NCBI GenBank assembly: GCA_965601685.1
Contig: CBFCWI010000001.1
Coordinates: 124,001 to 188,000 of the forward strand
DNA: 64,000 nucleotides
Source: JANQJD01 sp965601685
Lineage (GTDB): Bacteria > Pseudomonadota > Alphaproteobacteria > Rhodospirillales > Rhodospirillaceae
Direction of reading: 5' to 3'
Shown here: in pieces, positions 8,621 to 17,899 of the stretch
Layout: every line of letters begins with the position of its first letter
Numbering within the stretch: position 1 is the first letter of the stretch
Position numbers and translations under genes: made by a program
Notes under the pieces: generated by a model
What the model was told of the DNA's origin: nothing
What the model saw: the letters and a program-made list of their open reading frames with translations, nothing else
The model's database searches: none

Positions 8621-9283
8621 ATGTCCCGCAACAAGCTGGTGATTGCCCTGCCCAAGGGCCGTATTCTGCAAGAGGCGAGGCCGCTGCTTTGCGCAACCGG
8701 AATTGAGCCTGAGCCTGCTTTTGACGATCCACAGGCTAGACAACTTCGTTTTACTACTAATAATCCAGATGTGGATCTCATTCGGGTGCGCAGTTTTGAC
8801 GTTGCCACCTTCGTTGCCTTTGGAGCAGCGCAGGTTGGCATCGCTGGCAATGATGTTCTGATGGAATTCGACTATACTGAAATCTACGCTCCTTTGGATT
8901 TAGGCATCGGTCTCTGCCGGCTCGCAGTGGCTGAACCTGAATATCTGTCGCAAGCTGACGAGCCGAGCCGCTGGAGTCATATTCGTGTGGCTACTAAGTA
9001 TCCCGCAATCACTCGCCGCCACTTTGCAGCCCGGGGTGTTCAGGCCGAATGTATTAAGCTCAATGGTGCTATGGAACTTGCACCGGCTCTTGGTCTGTGC
9101 CAAAGAATCGTGGATTTGGTATCTTCAGGTAGGACTTTAGCTGCCAACGGTCTTAAAGAGATCGAACGTATCGCTGATATCACCACGCGATTAGTCGTCA
9201 ATCGGGCAGCGCTGAAAACACGGCCAGAGGAGGTAGGCGCCTGGATCAACAGATTTCGTATGGTGACTGGCCATGGCCGTTGA
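8621..9283 (+). CDS. hisG: ATP phosphoribosyltransferase, short form (HisG-S)
   Basis: First enzyme of histidine synthesis, joining ATP and PRPP. At 220 residues it is the short form lacking the C-terminal regulatory domain. Family members of this type need HisZ for activity and histidine feedback; no hisZ lies in the window. Features are the N-terminal IALPKGRILQEA, the AQVGIAGNDVL segment and the PRPP-binding IVDLVSSGRTLAANGL. AAGGA-AGAG precedes the ATG. It overlaps hisD by 11 nt, so translation is likely coupled. Confidence 0.95.
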   Translation: MSRNKLVIALPKGRILQEARPLLCATGIEPEPAFDDPQARQLRFTTNNPDVDLIRVRSFDVATFVAFGAAQVGIAGNDVLMEFDYTEIYAPLDLGIGLCRLAVAEPEYLSQADEPSRWSHIRVATKYPAITRRHFAARGVQAECIKLNGAMELAPALGLCQRIVDLVSSGRTLAANGLKEIERIADITTRLVVNRAALKTRPEEVGAWINRFRMVTGHGR

Positions 9284-10595
9284 ACTGTTTGTGAGCGCTG
9301 CTGACTTCCCTGTCACATTTGCTGCTCTGTTGGCTCGCAAGCGTGAAAGGAACGCGGATGTCGATGGTGTGGTACGGACCATTCTCGCCGACGTACAGAC
9401 ACGTGGCGACGAAGCTGTACTTGACTACACCCGGCGTTTTGATCACATCGATCTTACCGCTAGCGATCTGCTGGTTTCCTTGGAAGAACAGAATACCTAC
9501 GCTGATATCGCTCCGACCATCGCGGTAGCAGCGCTTGAGCTAGCTGCAGGGCGGATTCGTGACTTTCATTGCCGTCAGAAACCTGTGGATCTCGACTATG
9601 TGGATGCAGCTGGCGTGCAACTCGGCCAGCGGTGGACTCCCATTGAGTCAGTTGGTTTGTATGTGCCAGGCGGTACTACTTCTTACCCTTCGTCCGTGCT
9701 GATGAATGCTCTGCCGGCCCAAATGGCAGGGGTACCACGTGTAGTAATGGTGGTGCCAACCCCAGACGGTCATATCAACCCTCTGGTGTTTGCTGCTGCC
9801 CGCATCGCTGGTGTGGACGAAATCTATCGCATCGGAGGAGCACAGGCAGTCGCCGCCCTCGCTTATGGCACCGCGACGCTTGTTCCTGTAGACAAGATTG
9901 TCGGTCCCGGTAATGCCTATGTTGCGGCAGCCAAGCGGCAGGTGTTTGGCCAGGTTGGAATCGATATGATAGCTGGCCCTTCCGAAATTGTGGTGGTAGC
10001 GGATGGTGCCAACGATCCAGATTGGATCGCTGCTGACCTCATCAGTCAAGCTGAACACGATACGACAGCGCAAGCAATCCTCATCACGGACGACTGCTCC
10101 TTCGGTCAGCAGGTAGCCAGAGCGATAGACTCTCTTCTCGCCAGCCTGCCACGGGTCGAGATTGCACGGGCTAGCTGGGATCACTATGGAGTGATCATTA
10201 TAGTAGAGACTCTGGAGCAGGCTGTGCCGCTTGTCGATGCCCTAGCGCCCGAGCATCTAGAGCTGGCGGTCGCCGATCCAGAAGCCCTGGCTGTGAAGGT
10301 GCATCATGCTGGTGCGATCTTTCTTGGCCGCCATACGCCAGAAGCCGTGGGTGATTATGTAGGCGGCCCCAATCACGTGCTACCCACGGCTTGTAGCGCC
10401 CGCTTCTCGTCTGGCTTATCAGTGCTCGATTTTCTGAAAAGGACCACCCTCCTGTCATGTGATTCTGCCGCTCTTGCCCGCATTGGTCCGACCGCTATTA
10501 CTCTGGCTATGGCTGAGAACCTGCATGCTCATGGACGCGCTGTAGCCATACGGCTTCGCAATACCCGGATCTCCGTCTCCACAGGCGATTCCTGA
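9273..10595 (+). CDS. hisD: Histidinol dehydrogenase
   Basis: Zn- and NAD-dependent enzyme that oxidises L-histidinol to L-histidine in the last two steps of the pathway. The 440 residues contain YVPGGTTSYPSSVLMNALPA, the IGGAQAVAALAYGT segment, and residues matching the Zn and catalytic sites: Q and H of SQAEHDTT, H of APEHLEL, D of VGDYVGGPNH and H of ENLHAHGR. It begins inside the end of hisG. The UPF0262/arsC-type genes that often follow in relatives are absent; a spacer and the convergent pdhC come next. Confidence 0.96.
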   Translation: MAVELFVSAADFPVTFAALLARKRERNADVDGVVRTILADVQTRGDEAVLDYTRRFDHIDLTASDLLVSLEEQNTYADIAPTIAVAALELAAGRIRDFHCRQKPVDLDYVDAAGVQLGQRWTPIESVGLYVPGGTTSYPSSVLMNALPAQMAGVPRVVMVVPTPDGHINPLVFAAARIAGVDEIYRIGGAQAVAALAYGTATLVPVDKIVGPGNAYVAAAKRQVFGQVGIDMIAGPSEIVVVADGANDPDWIAADLISQAEHDTTAQAILITDDCSFGQQVARAIDSLLASLPRVEIARASWDHYGVIIIVETLEQAVPLVDALAPEHLELAVADPEALAVKVHHAGAIFLGRHTPEAVGDYVGGPNHVLPTACSARFSSGLSVLDFLKRTTLLSCDSAALARIGPTAITLAMAENLHAHGRAVAIRLRNTRISVSTGDS

Positions 10596-10671
10596 GAGGA
10601 TAAGCTTCGCACTAAGCCATCGTCATCTACCCTATAAAGCGGCTAAAGTAGCAATCTCTGGTCGCGCTGCA

Positions 10672-10695
10672 GTGAATCTTTAAAGGGAGATTCAC
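10672..10695. terminator. Inverted repeat between convergent hisD and pdhC
   Basis: GTGAATCT (10672-10679) and AGATTCAC (10688-10695) form a perfect 8-bp stem with an 8-nt loop. It covers the pdhC stop codon and lies 77 nt past hisD. It may end transcription from one or both sides, but there is no T-tract, so the terminator call is weak. Confidence 0.35.
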
Positions 10696-11942
10696 AACAG
10701 CATGGTAGAAGGTTGTTCGATGAGTTTCTTAAGGACGGCAAGATAGTGAGCGGCGGTTGCGCCATCGACAGCGCGATGATCTACTGACAGTGTGCCTGTC
10801 ATGAGAGTAGCAATGGTCAGTGTGTCCCGATGGACCACTGGCCGCCGTTCTGCTACACCAACCGCTAGGATGCAGGCCTGCGGTGGGTTAAGAATAGCCG
10901 AGAAATGCTGGATTCCACACATACCCAAGTTCGACAAACTGAAGGTACCACCTGCATACTCCTCCGGCTGGAGCCTACCGACACGGGCCTTGCGCACTAG
11001 CGCTCTCACCTCGCTGGTGATAGTGACTAAGCCCTTGCGGTCTGCATCACGGATAACAGGTGTGAAGAGCCCGGTGGGCGTATTAACTGCAAATGCCACA
11101 TTCACTTGGACGTAGCGGCGTATGGCTTCTTCCGTGAAGCTAACGTTAACCGCTGGTATCTTACGCAGGGCTAAGGCACACGCCTTAATCAGCAGGTCGT
11201 TGACAGATAAGTGCCACCGCGAGTCTCTCCTCTCATCCTCTCTGTTTTCTTTGTCTTCGGCAACAAGGTGGGCATTGAGCTCGGCCCGCAATGCCAGAAA
11301 CGCATCCATCTCAAAATCCGCCGTGAGCGTAAAATGCGGGGCGTGACGTACAGATTCGACCATGCGACAAGCAATAGTGCGGCGAATAGCAGTATGCGGC
11401 AATAGCTCGTGAGGCGGTTCTATATTACCTGTGATTGTATGTTCTTGTAATGCAGGTGCAGTTGTTAACATAGCGTGTTCGACATTGGCCTTAATAATGC
11501 GGCCATGAGGACCGCTGCCACGAAGAGTGGAGAGGTCAACATGGTAGCTCTGTGCCAAACGCCGGGCCAGGGGTGTAGCAAAAATCTTTTTTGTATTTTC
11601 GCCTGATACTGCTGCAGGCGCTGACACAGGGAGTGAAACAGCGGGCTCTTTCCCAAGAGCGCGTGTAGAAGCGGCTGTTCCTTTCCTCCGCAGGAGGGTG
11701 GCTTCCCCCTCCTGCTGCAGGAAAGCAACCGGCGTGTTGATTTCTGCCCTCCCCGCCTGTATGAGAATACGGTCTAGCATGCCGTCCTGCATGACCATCG
11801 CTTCTATAACCGTCTTGTTAGTTTCAATGCTAACGAGCGCCTCTCCGGATGAGATAAAATCTCCTTCATGTTTTAACCAAGACAGAATATTCCCCTCTGT
11901 CATGGTCGGCAACAGAGCGGACATAAGAATTGGAGTCGGCAT
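10692..11942 (-). CDS. pdhC: Dihydrolipoamide acetyltransferase, E2 of pyruvate dehydrogenase
   Basis: E2 forms the core of the pyruvate dehydrogenase complex and transfers the acetyl group from lipoyl to CoA. Order of domains in 416 residues: lipoyl domain (1-80, lipoylated Lys at 43), linker, E3-binding domain (about 120-155, FATPLARRLAQ) and catalytic domain with the HRAVDG active-site motif (389-394). The lipoyl site reads ETNKTV rather than the usual ETDKA. It is last in pdhA-pdhB-pdhC with a 52-nt gap. 2-oxoglutarate E2 is an alternative, but the E1 neighbours are of pyruvate type. Confidence 0.93.
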   Translation of the reverse strand: MPTPILMSALLPTMTEGNILSWLKHEGDFISSGEALVSIETNKTVIEAMVMQDGMLDRILIQAGRAEINTPVAFLQQEGEATLLRRKGTAASTRALGKEPAVSLPVSAPAAVSGENTKKIFATPLARRLAQSYHVDLSTLRGSGPHGRIIKANVEHAMLTTAPALQEHTITGNIEPPHELLPHTAIRRTIACRMVESVRHAPHFTLTADFEMDAFLALRAELNAHLVAEDKENREDERRDSRWHLSVNDLLIKACALALRKIPAVNVSFTEEAIRRYVQVNVAFAVNTPTGLFTPVIRDADRKGLVTITSEVRALVRKARVGRLQPEEYAGGTFSLSNLGMCGIQHFSAILNPPQACILAVGVAERRPVVHRDTLTIATLMTGTLSVDHRAVDGATAAHYLAVLKKLIEQPSTMLL

Positions 11943-11994
11943 CCGAGTGATTCCTTGGGCAGGATAGGGGGATGGTCAGTGGGATGGTGAATGG

Positions 11995-13374
11995 TTACGG
12001 CGTGTGGTAACAGACCGCCCGAGCCGCTGCTACTACAGCCTCCGGATGTGGCAAAGCGAGCCGTTCTAGACTCGCTGCGTAAGGCAGTGGCACATCTGCC
12101 CCTGTGACTCGCATGACAGGGGCATCAAGCCAATCGAAGGTGTGCTCGATCAGTAGGGCAGCGATTTCCGCACCGGTACCCGCATAGGGCCATCCTTCCT
12201 CAATTGTTACAAGACGATTTGTTTTTCTAACACTAGTAAAAATAGCATCAGCATCGATGGGGCGAAGCGTACGCAGATTAATGACCTCAGCCTCTATGCC
12301 CTCCTTCTCTAGCAGAAGAGCCGCCTCTAGTGCCATACTGACCATGCGTGAGAAGGCAACGAGTGTGACATGACGCCCTTGCCGTTCCACCCAGGCCCTG
12401 CCGATTGGTAGCACGAAATCGGGGGCATCCGGTACCTCGAAAGTCTGTCCATACATCAGTTCATGTTCTAGGAAGACAATAGGATTAGGGTCCCGGATAG
12501 CGGCTTTGAGTAGTCCCTTAGCATCAGCTGCTGACCACGGGGCAATGACCTTGAGACCTGGTACATGGGCGTACCAACTTGCGAAACATTGCGAATGCTG
12601 TGCTGCTGCCTGGGCTGCAGCCCCGTTGGGTCCGCGAAAGACAATGGGACACCCAAGCTGGCCACCGGCCATGTAGAGAGTCTTGGCAGCTGAATTCACT
12701 ACTTGATCTATGGCCTGCATAGAGAAATTGAAGGTCATAAATTCCACGATAGGCCGTAGACCAGCAAACGCTGCTCCTACCCCTAGCCCCGTGAAACCCA
12801 TTTCTGTGATGGGAGTATCAATGACCCGCTCAGGGCCAAACTCGTCGAGCAGACCTTGGCTGACTTTATAGGCGCCTTGGTACTGACCAACTTCCTCGCC
12901 AATCAGAAACACTGCAGGATCGCGGCGCATTTCTTCAGCTATGGCATCCCGCAAGGCCTCCCGCACGGTCTGACGCCTGAACGTGTGATTCTGGCTTTCC
13001 GTCGTCAGAAGGGGCACCAGACGCGACACTGGTGAGGACAACGATTCTGGTGAAGACAACTGAGACGACAAGGTAGCCGCCGGCACAGGTGCGGGAGTGG
13101 TCACAGCGGCTGCCAGGGAAATGGAGTCCTCTCCATCAAGCAAGAGCAGAGCTATCGGTTGGTTGACGGCCACCCTGTCGGTGCCAGCTGGCACCAGGAT
13201 ACGGTATAGAATACCTTCATCCGTTGCTTCCATTGCCATCGTAGCCTTATCTGTCTCAATCTCTGCGAGAGTGTCGCCTATAGACACTCGGTCGCCCTCC
13301 TCTTTGAACCAGCAAGCCAGTCTGCCCTCTGTCATAGTGGGCGATAGAGTCGGCATGAGGATTTGGATTGGCAT
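11995..13374 (-). CDS. pdhB: Pyruvate dehydrogenase E1 beta subunit with N-terminal lipoyl domain
   Basis: Beta chain of the TPP-dependent E1 that decarboxylates pyruvate. The 459-residue protein begins with a full lipoyl domain (residues 1-80, ETDKAT with Lys43), then a Pro/Ala/Ser linker, then the E1-beta body from about residue 135 (VREALRDAIAEEMRRD, EEVGQYQGAYKV, TPITEMGFTGLG). A lipoyl domain fused to E1-beta is a known alphaproteobacterial trait. It lies 26 nt after pdhA and 52 nt before pdhC. Confidence 0.96.
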   Translation of the reverse strand: MPIQILMPTLSPTMTEGRLACWFKEEGDRVSIGDTLAEIETDKATMAMEATDEGILYRILVPAGTDRVAVNQPIALLLLDGEDSISLAAAVTTPAPVPAATLSSQLSSPESLSSPVSRLVPLLTTESQNHTFRRQTVREALRDAIAEEMRRDPAVFLIGEEVGQYQGAYKVSQGLLDEFGPERVIDTPITEMGFTGLGVGAAFAGLRPIVEFMTFNFSMQAIDQVVNSAAKTLYMAGGQLGCPIVFRGPNGAAAQAAAQHSQCFASWYAHVPGLKVIAPWSAADAKGLLKAAIRDPNPIVFLEHELMYGQTFEVPDAPDFVLPIGRAWVERQGRHVTLVAFSRMVSMALEAALLLEKEGIEAEVINLRTLRPIDADAIFTSVRKTNRLVTIEEGWPYAGTGAEIAALLIEHTFDWLDAPVMRVTGADVPLPYAASLERLALPHPEAVVAAARAVCYHTP

Positions 13375-13400
13375 CGGTTTAAGGACCCTTTTCTTTGCGC

Positions 13401-14420
13401 TCAGCTTTCAAGCAGTACGTCGGTATAGAGTTCAGCAGGCCCTGGCTCCGGACCGTCTTGAGCAAACGCCGTAGCAGCAGCCACTATGCTCTTGACCATG
13501 CGATCGACGTCTCGCAGGCCAGCTTCATCTAGTAAGCCGCGCTTCAGGAGAAGCTGGCGCAAGTGGTAGATGGGATCCCGTTCTGTCCGCATTCGCTGTA
13601 CCTCTTCCTGGCTACGGTATTTGGCCGGATCAGACATTGAATGACCACGGTAGCGGTAGGTCTTCATTTCCAGAAGGAACGGCCCACGACCAGCCCTAAT
13701 GGAATCTGTCGCTTCCACACCAGCAGCGTGAACAGCTAACACGTCCATACCGTTAACGACGCGACCAGGGATTCCATAAGCAACACCGCGCTGATAGAGA
13801 GCTTGACCGGCGGAAGCACGTTCTACAGCTGTACCCATGCTATAACGGTTATTCTCTATTACATACAATACCGGCAGCTTCCATAAGGCAGCCATATTGA
13901 AAGATTCATAAACCTGGCCCTGATTAGCAGCTCCATCGCCCATATAGCACCTGCACAGACCACCATCCTTGCGGTAGTGGTGGGCAAATCCAAGGCCAGT
14001 ACCAATCGGCACCTGGGCACCGACAATACCGTGGCCACCATAAAACCCCTTCTCACGGCTGAACATATGCATGGAACCACCCTTACCCTTGGAGTAGCCA
14101 TTGCAGCGGCCAGTCAACTCTGCCATGACCCCTCTCGGATCCATACCACAGGCCAACATGTGACCGTGCTCGCGATAGCTGGTAATCATAGTATCCATTG
14201 GTTCAGCATTGGCCTGCAGTCCGACAACAACTGCTTCTTGCCCAATGTAGAGGTGGCAGAAACCGGTGATGAGGCCCCTGCTGTACAATTGCCCAGCCTG
14301 TTCCTCGAACCGGCGTATGAGCAGCATGTCATAGTAGAATTTCTTCAGGATGTCAGGCGCTGGTAGATTGCGCTGCAAATCGGTGTCGTCTGGTGCAACG
14401 GAGGCAGAATGACCCAACAT
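13401..14420 (-). CDS. pdhA: Pyruvate dehydrogenase E1 alpha subunit
   Basis: Alpha chain of E1, which binds thiamine diphosphate and Mg2+. The 339 residues hold the TPP motif GDGAANQG...ENN (161-191), GKGGSMHMF and the YRYRGHSMSDP loop. It heads the pdhABC run. In relatives ftsB separates eno from pdhA and lpd plus lipA follow pdhC; none of these is near here, so the E3 subunit must be encoded elsewhere or be shared with another complex. Confidence 0.97.
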   Translation of the reverse strand: MLGHSASVAPDDTDLQRNLPAPDILKKFYYDMLLIRRFEEQAGQLYSRGLITGFCHLYIGQEAVVVGLQANAEPMDTMITSYREHGHMLACGMDPRGVMAELTGRCNGYSKGKGGSMHMFSREKGFYGGHGIVGAQVPIGTGLGFAHHYRKDGGLCRCYMGDGAANQGQVYESFNMAALWKLPVLYVIENNRYSMGTAVERASAGQALYQRGVAYGIPGRVVNGMDVLAVHAAGVEATDSIRAGRGPFLLEMKTYRYRGHSMSDPAKYRSQEEVQRMRTERDPIYHLRQLLLKRGLLDEAGLRDVDRMVKSIVAAATAFAQDGPEPGPAELYTDVLLES

Positions 14421-14604
14421 ATATCCTCCCCTGACATGGCATACGGCAAACCCGGGCCACGAGATGGCTAAGACATGTAGTTTGGATAGCTAGTATATGA
14501 CAGAGACCAATACCCTGCCGAGAGAAAAAGCAGATGAGACCCTAAGCAAGAAGCGTAAATCTCAATCTGTTAGTTCAAGACCCCCCACTGAGTGAAGACA
14601 GCTC

Positions 14605-14937
14605 CTAAGAAGCATGGGTGAGGGTATGTGTGTCAGCCGCAAGCTCTAGCTGATGTTTCAGCGCTTCTGTTCTCTGCTCCAGCATGCGCACTTCTCGGTT
14701 ACGGGCTCGGATACGAACGCGCAGACGGCCACTGGCCACCCATGTTGTTGCCAACCCAAGCAGAAAGCCTACTGCTAGCGGTCCCAATGCTATCAGATAG
14801 ATAGGCACTTCGAGTCCGAATGGCAATGGCCACAAATCTAGCCGAACATTTGCACGGTTGGAGACGGCGAAAACGCCTAAGACGGCAGCGAAAGGGAGGC
14901 TGACAATCCAGCTGAGGATTCTCATAGCAGCCGTCAC
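14605..14937 (-). CDS. lapA: LapA-domain (DUF1049) membrane protein
   Basis: A 110-residue protein with two hydrophobic segments (about 6-28 and 42-66) followed by a basic and then coiled-coil-like tail, the architecture of LapA/YciS. In E. coli LapA works with LapB in controlling LPS synthesis. No lapB is present here. A GTG start overlaps the ihfB stop by 4 nt; an ATG four codons in is an alternative. The rpsA-ihfB-lapA order is conserved across Proteobacteria and supports the call. Confidence 0.85.
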   Translation of the reverse strand: MTAAMRILSWIVSLPFAAVLGVFAVSNRANVRLDLWPLPFGLEVPIYLIALGPLAVGFLLGLATTWVASGRLRVRIRARNREVRMLEQRTEALKHQLELAADTHTLTHAS

Positions 14938-15233
14938 AGAAAGAGAGACTTCGCGTGAGTATTGAGGCGTTCCCGCAACTGCTTTCCAATCTTGAAACAG
15001 GGCACAGCCTTCTCAGCAACAGCCACATCCTCACCGGTGCGAGGATTACGTCCAATACGCGCATCTCTGATCTTGACAGAAAAGGCACCAAATCCACGCA
15101 ATTCCACCCGATCTCCACGCGCAAGAGCCGCCACGATCGCCTCAAAAAGAGTTGCTACAATACGCTCAATATCGCGTTGGCTAAGATGAGGATTCCTTTC
15201 TGCAAGATGTGTAATCAGCTCTGAGCGAGTCAT
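14934..15233 (-). CDS. ihfB: Integration host factor subunit beta
   Basis: HU-family DNA-bending protein that pairs with IHF-alpha. The 99-residue form begins MTRSELITHLAERN as in relatives. The beta-arm signature GFGAFSVKIRDARIGRNPRTGE and the basic C-terminus are intact. An in-frame ATG at 15254 would add seven residues (MARRTRA); I favour 15233 by family alignment. It sits between rpsA and lapA. No ihfA lies in the window. Confidence 0.94.
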   Translation of the reverse strand: MTRSELITHLAERNPHLSQRDIERIVATLFEAIVAALARGDRVELRGFGAFSVKIRDARIGRNPRTGEDVAVAEKAVPCFKIGKQLRERLNTHAKSLFL

Positions 15234-15350
15234 GGCGCGTGTTCTTCTCGCCATTCTTGCTTGCCGCCCATCTACCCCTCTTCTCTCCCCCGACCCGAGC
15301 CCACTTTCTGGCTGCCACGTTCCCTTTGCAATTCTGTCACGGCCCGTTAG

Positions 15351-17069
15351 TTAGCGGCCAGCGGCGTCTTTCCCTTCTCTTGCCTGCTTCAAGGCGGCCC
15401 CGAGGATATCCCCCAAAGAAGCACCTGCCTCGACTACTCCATACTCCGCCATCGCTTTCTTTTCCTCATCGAACTCACGTGCTTTGATGGACAGAGCAAT
15501 ACGCCGAGTGGCACGATCGATGGCAGTCACTTTGGCGTCCACTTTCTCCCCCACAGCAAACCGTTCTGGTCTTTGTTCACCGCGATCCCGTGCCAACTCC
15601 GCTTTGCGGATAAAACCCTGTACTGAGTTGTTAATGATGACTTCGACGCCGCTCTCCTGAATTTGTGAGACGATACAGGGAACAATATCTCCCTTTTTCA
15701 GACTCCTGACGGTATCTGTGAATGGGTCCTCAGTCAACTGCTTGATCCCAAGCGAGATGCGTTCCTTGTCTACGTCTACATCCAAGACCTTCGCCTGCAC
15801 CACGTCGCCTTTCCTGTAATCCTGCACGGCTTCTTCACCAGAACGATTCCAGTCAAGATCGGAAAGATGAACCATGCCATCAATCTCGCTAGTCAGGCCG
15901 ATGAACAAGCCAAATTCTGTGATATTCTTCACCTCACCTTCGATCATAGAGCCAATAGGAAACTTCTGTAAAAAAGACTCCCAAGGATTGCCCATTGTCT
16001 GCTTGAGTCCAAGCGAGATACGACGTTTCTGCGGATCCACATCGAGTACCATCACCTCCACTTCCTGGCTAGTGGAGAGAATCTTCCCGGGATGAATGTT
16101 CTTCTTCGTCCAACTCATTTCAGAAATGTGCACAAGCCCTTCAACACCCGCTTCGAGTTCAACGAAGGCTCCATAGTCTGTGATGTTAGTCACACGCCCA
16201 CTGCATTTTGTGCCAATGGGGTACTTGTGGTCCACCTTTTCCCATGGATCAGTTTCGAGCTGTTTCATGCCAAGGCTAATTCTTTGAGTTTCTGCGTTGA
16301 AACGCACCACCTGCACCTTGACAGTCTGGCCGATATGTAGCACCTCGCTCGGATGATTAATACGCTTCCAGGAAATATCTGTAACATGTAATAGGCCATC
16401 CACGCCGCCCAAGTCAACGAAAGCGCCGTAATCTGTGATATTCTTCACCACCCCTTCTAGTACCTGACTCTCACGCAGATTCTCTATTAAGTCGCTGCGC
16501 TGTTCTGCACGGGTTTCCTCGAGCACAGCCCGACGAGAAACGACGATGTTGCCGCGAGCACGATCCATTTTTAAAATCTGGAAAGGTTGCGGTGTCCCCA
16601 TCAACGGGCTGATGTCACGCACAGGACGGATATCTACCTGGCTGCCTGGCAGGAAGGCTATAGCGCCGTTTAGATCAACCGTGAAGCCACCTTTGACCCT
16701 GCCGAAGATCACACCTGTGACTCTCTGACTTTCGTGAGCAGCTTTTTCTAACTCGTTCCAGGCTTCTTCTCTACGGGCCTTATCACGGGAAAGGACAATC
16801 GTCCCATCCCGATCCTCGTAACGCTCGACGAACACCTCAACGGTATCACCTGGCCCGACCTCAGGCCTACCTCCGGGAGGGGAGAATTCTTTCAAAGCGA
16901 CTCGCCCCTCGGACTTCAGGCCGACATCGACGGTCACAAAATCGCTGTCCACGTTGAGCACGGTTCCCTTGAGCACGTTACCTTCAATGCTTCCGCTCTT
17001 GCCCAATGATCCATCTAGAAGGGCGGCAAAATCTTCATCTGTGGGAAAAACAGTGACGGTATCGGCCAT
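15351..17069 (-). CDS. rpsA: 30S ribosomal protein S1
   Basis: S1 binds mRNA leaders and delivers them to the 30S subunit. At 572 residues it is full length and has six S1 OB-fold repeats; the clear ones contain ITDYGAFVDLGGVDGLLH, ITDYGAFVELEAGVEGLVH and ITEFGLFIGLTSEIDGMVH. AAAGGA lies about 9 nt before the ATG. It is downstream of cmk, the conserved cmk-rpsA-ihfB order, but aroA, normally just upstream, is 12 kb away. Confidence 0.98.
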   Translation of the reverse strand: MADTVTVFPTDEDFAALLDGSLGKSGSIEGNVLKGTVLNVDSDFVTVDVGLKSEGRVALKEFSPPGGRPEVGPGDTVEVFVERYEDRDGTIVLSRDKARREEAWNELEKAAHESQRVTGVIFGRVKGGFTVDLNGAIAFLPGSQVDIRPVRDISPLMGTPQPFQILKMDRARGNIVVSRRAVLEETRAEQRSDLIENLRESQVLEGVVKNITDYGAFVDLGGVDGLLHVTDISWKRINHPSEVLHIGQTVKVQVVRFNAETQRISLGMKQLETDPWEKVDHKYPIGTKCSGRVTNITDYGAFVELEAGVEGLVHISEMSWTKKNIHPGKILSTSQEVEVMVLDVDPQKRRISLGLKQTMGNPWESFLQKFPIGSMIEGEVKNITEFGLFIGLTSEIDGMVHLSDLDWNRSGEEAVQDYRKGDVVQAKVLDVDVDKERISLGIKQLTEDPFTDTVRSLKKGDIVPCIVSQIQESGVEVIINNSVQGFIRKAELARDRGEQRPERFAVGEKVDAKVTAIDRATRRIALSIKAREFDEEKKAMAEYGVVEAGASLGDILGAALKQAREGKDAAGR

Positions 17070-17208
17070 ACGGTTTTATCCTTTCTTCATCAGTTCCCGA
17101 CCAGCTGGTTGTTCCCAGCAATCTTGCGAAGAAAAACGAGTTGCTACCACCCTCTTGAGAGGCAACCTAGATTTATCACAGTTCAGGCATAGTCTTTAGA
17201 GGCCACCT

Positions 17209-17844
17209 TCAAGAAAGAAGAGGTGAAACATAGGTTAATGCCCTGGCCAGAGCCATATCGGCATCCATCTCCGACGTATCCAAAATGAAAGCATCTTCTG
17301 CCGGCATCAACAGCGCGATGACACGCTCACTATCACGTCGATCGCGCTCGCGCATTCTCTCAAGGACATTCTCCTCTATAGCCGGCATCCCACGCTCCCG
17401 CAACTCCTTTACGCGGCGCCTAGCACGAACAGCCAGATTGGCCGTGACGAACAACTTACATTCGGCATTAGGACAGACGACCGTGCCAACATCACGACCG
17501 TCCATTACAGCACCGTCTACACCCTCTGGCGGGCAACTTGCAAACGCGCGTTGGAAAGTCAGGAGCATGGCCCGTACCTCCGGGATCACCGCTACCTGCG
17601 ATGCTACTTGCCCAGTTTCCTCTGCCCGCAGCATGGGATCTGTGAGGGGGGCCGCCGCTACTCCACGAGCCGCATCAACGACAGCAGCCGTATCACTAGG
17701 GTTACTCCCCCTGCGCAGTACGGCAAGGCCAACAGCTCTATACAATAGACCGGTATCCATATAGGCAAATCCCAGACGCTCTGCAAGCCGACGGGCCAAG
17801 GTTCCCTTCCCACCTGCTGCAGGCCCATCGACAGTCACAATCAT
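17209..17844 (-). CDS. cmk: (d)CMP kinase
   Basis: Phosphorylates CMP and dCMP with ATP. The 211-residue form starts MIVTVDGPAAGGKGTLARR, with the P-loop GPAAGGKGT right at the N-terminus as the family requires. YMDTGLLYRAV and DGRDVGTVV are the CMP-binding segments. The open frame runs on to 17985 but that part is unconserved; GGAG lies 6 nt before the ATG at 17844. It is 55 nt from the meaB stop. Confidence 0.95.
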   Translation of the reverse strand: MIVTVDGPAAGGKGTLARRLAERLGFAYMDTGLLYRAVGLAVLRRGSNPSDTAAVVDAARGVAAAPLTDPMLRAEETGQVASQVAVIPEVRAMLLTFQRAFASCPPEGVDGAVMDGRDVGTVVCPNAECKLFVTANLAVRARRRVKELRERGMPAIEENVLERMRERDRRDSERVIALLMPAEDAFILDTSEMDADMALARALTYVSPLLS

Positions 17845-17899
17845 CCCCTTCTCCCCTTTGCAACACGTTCGAAGACAGCACGTACTGTTCGTCTTTTTT

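Noticed and set aside
9648..10184. 178-codon ORF antisense to hisD
   Set aside because: Fully inside a convincing hisD; composition typical of an antisense frame.
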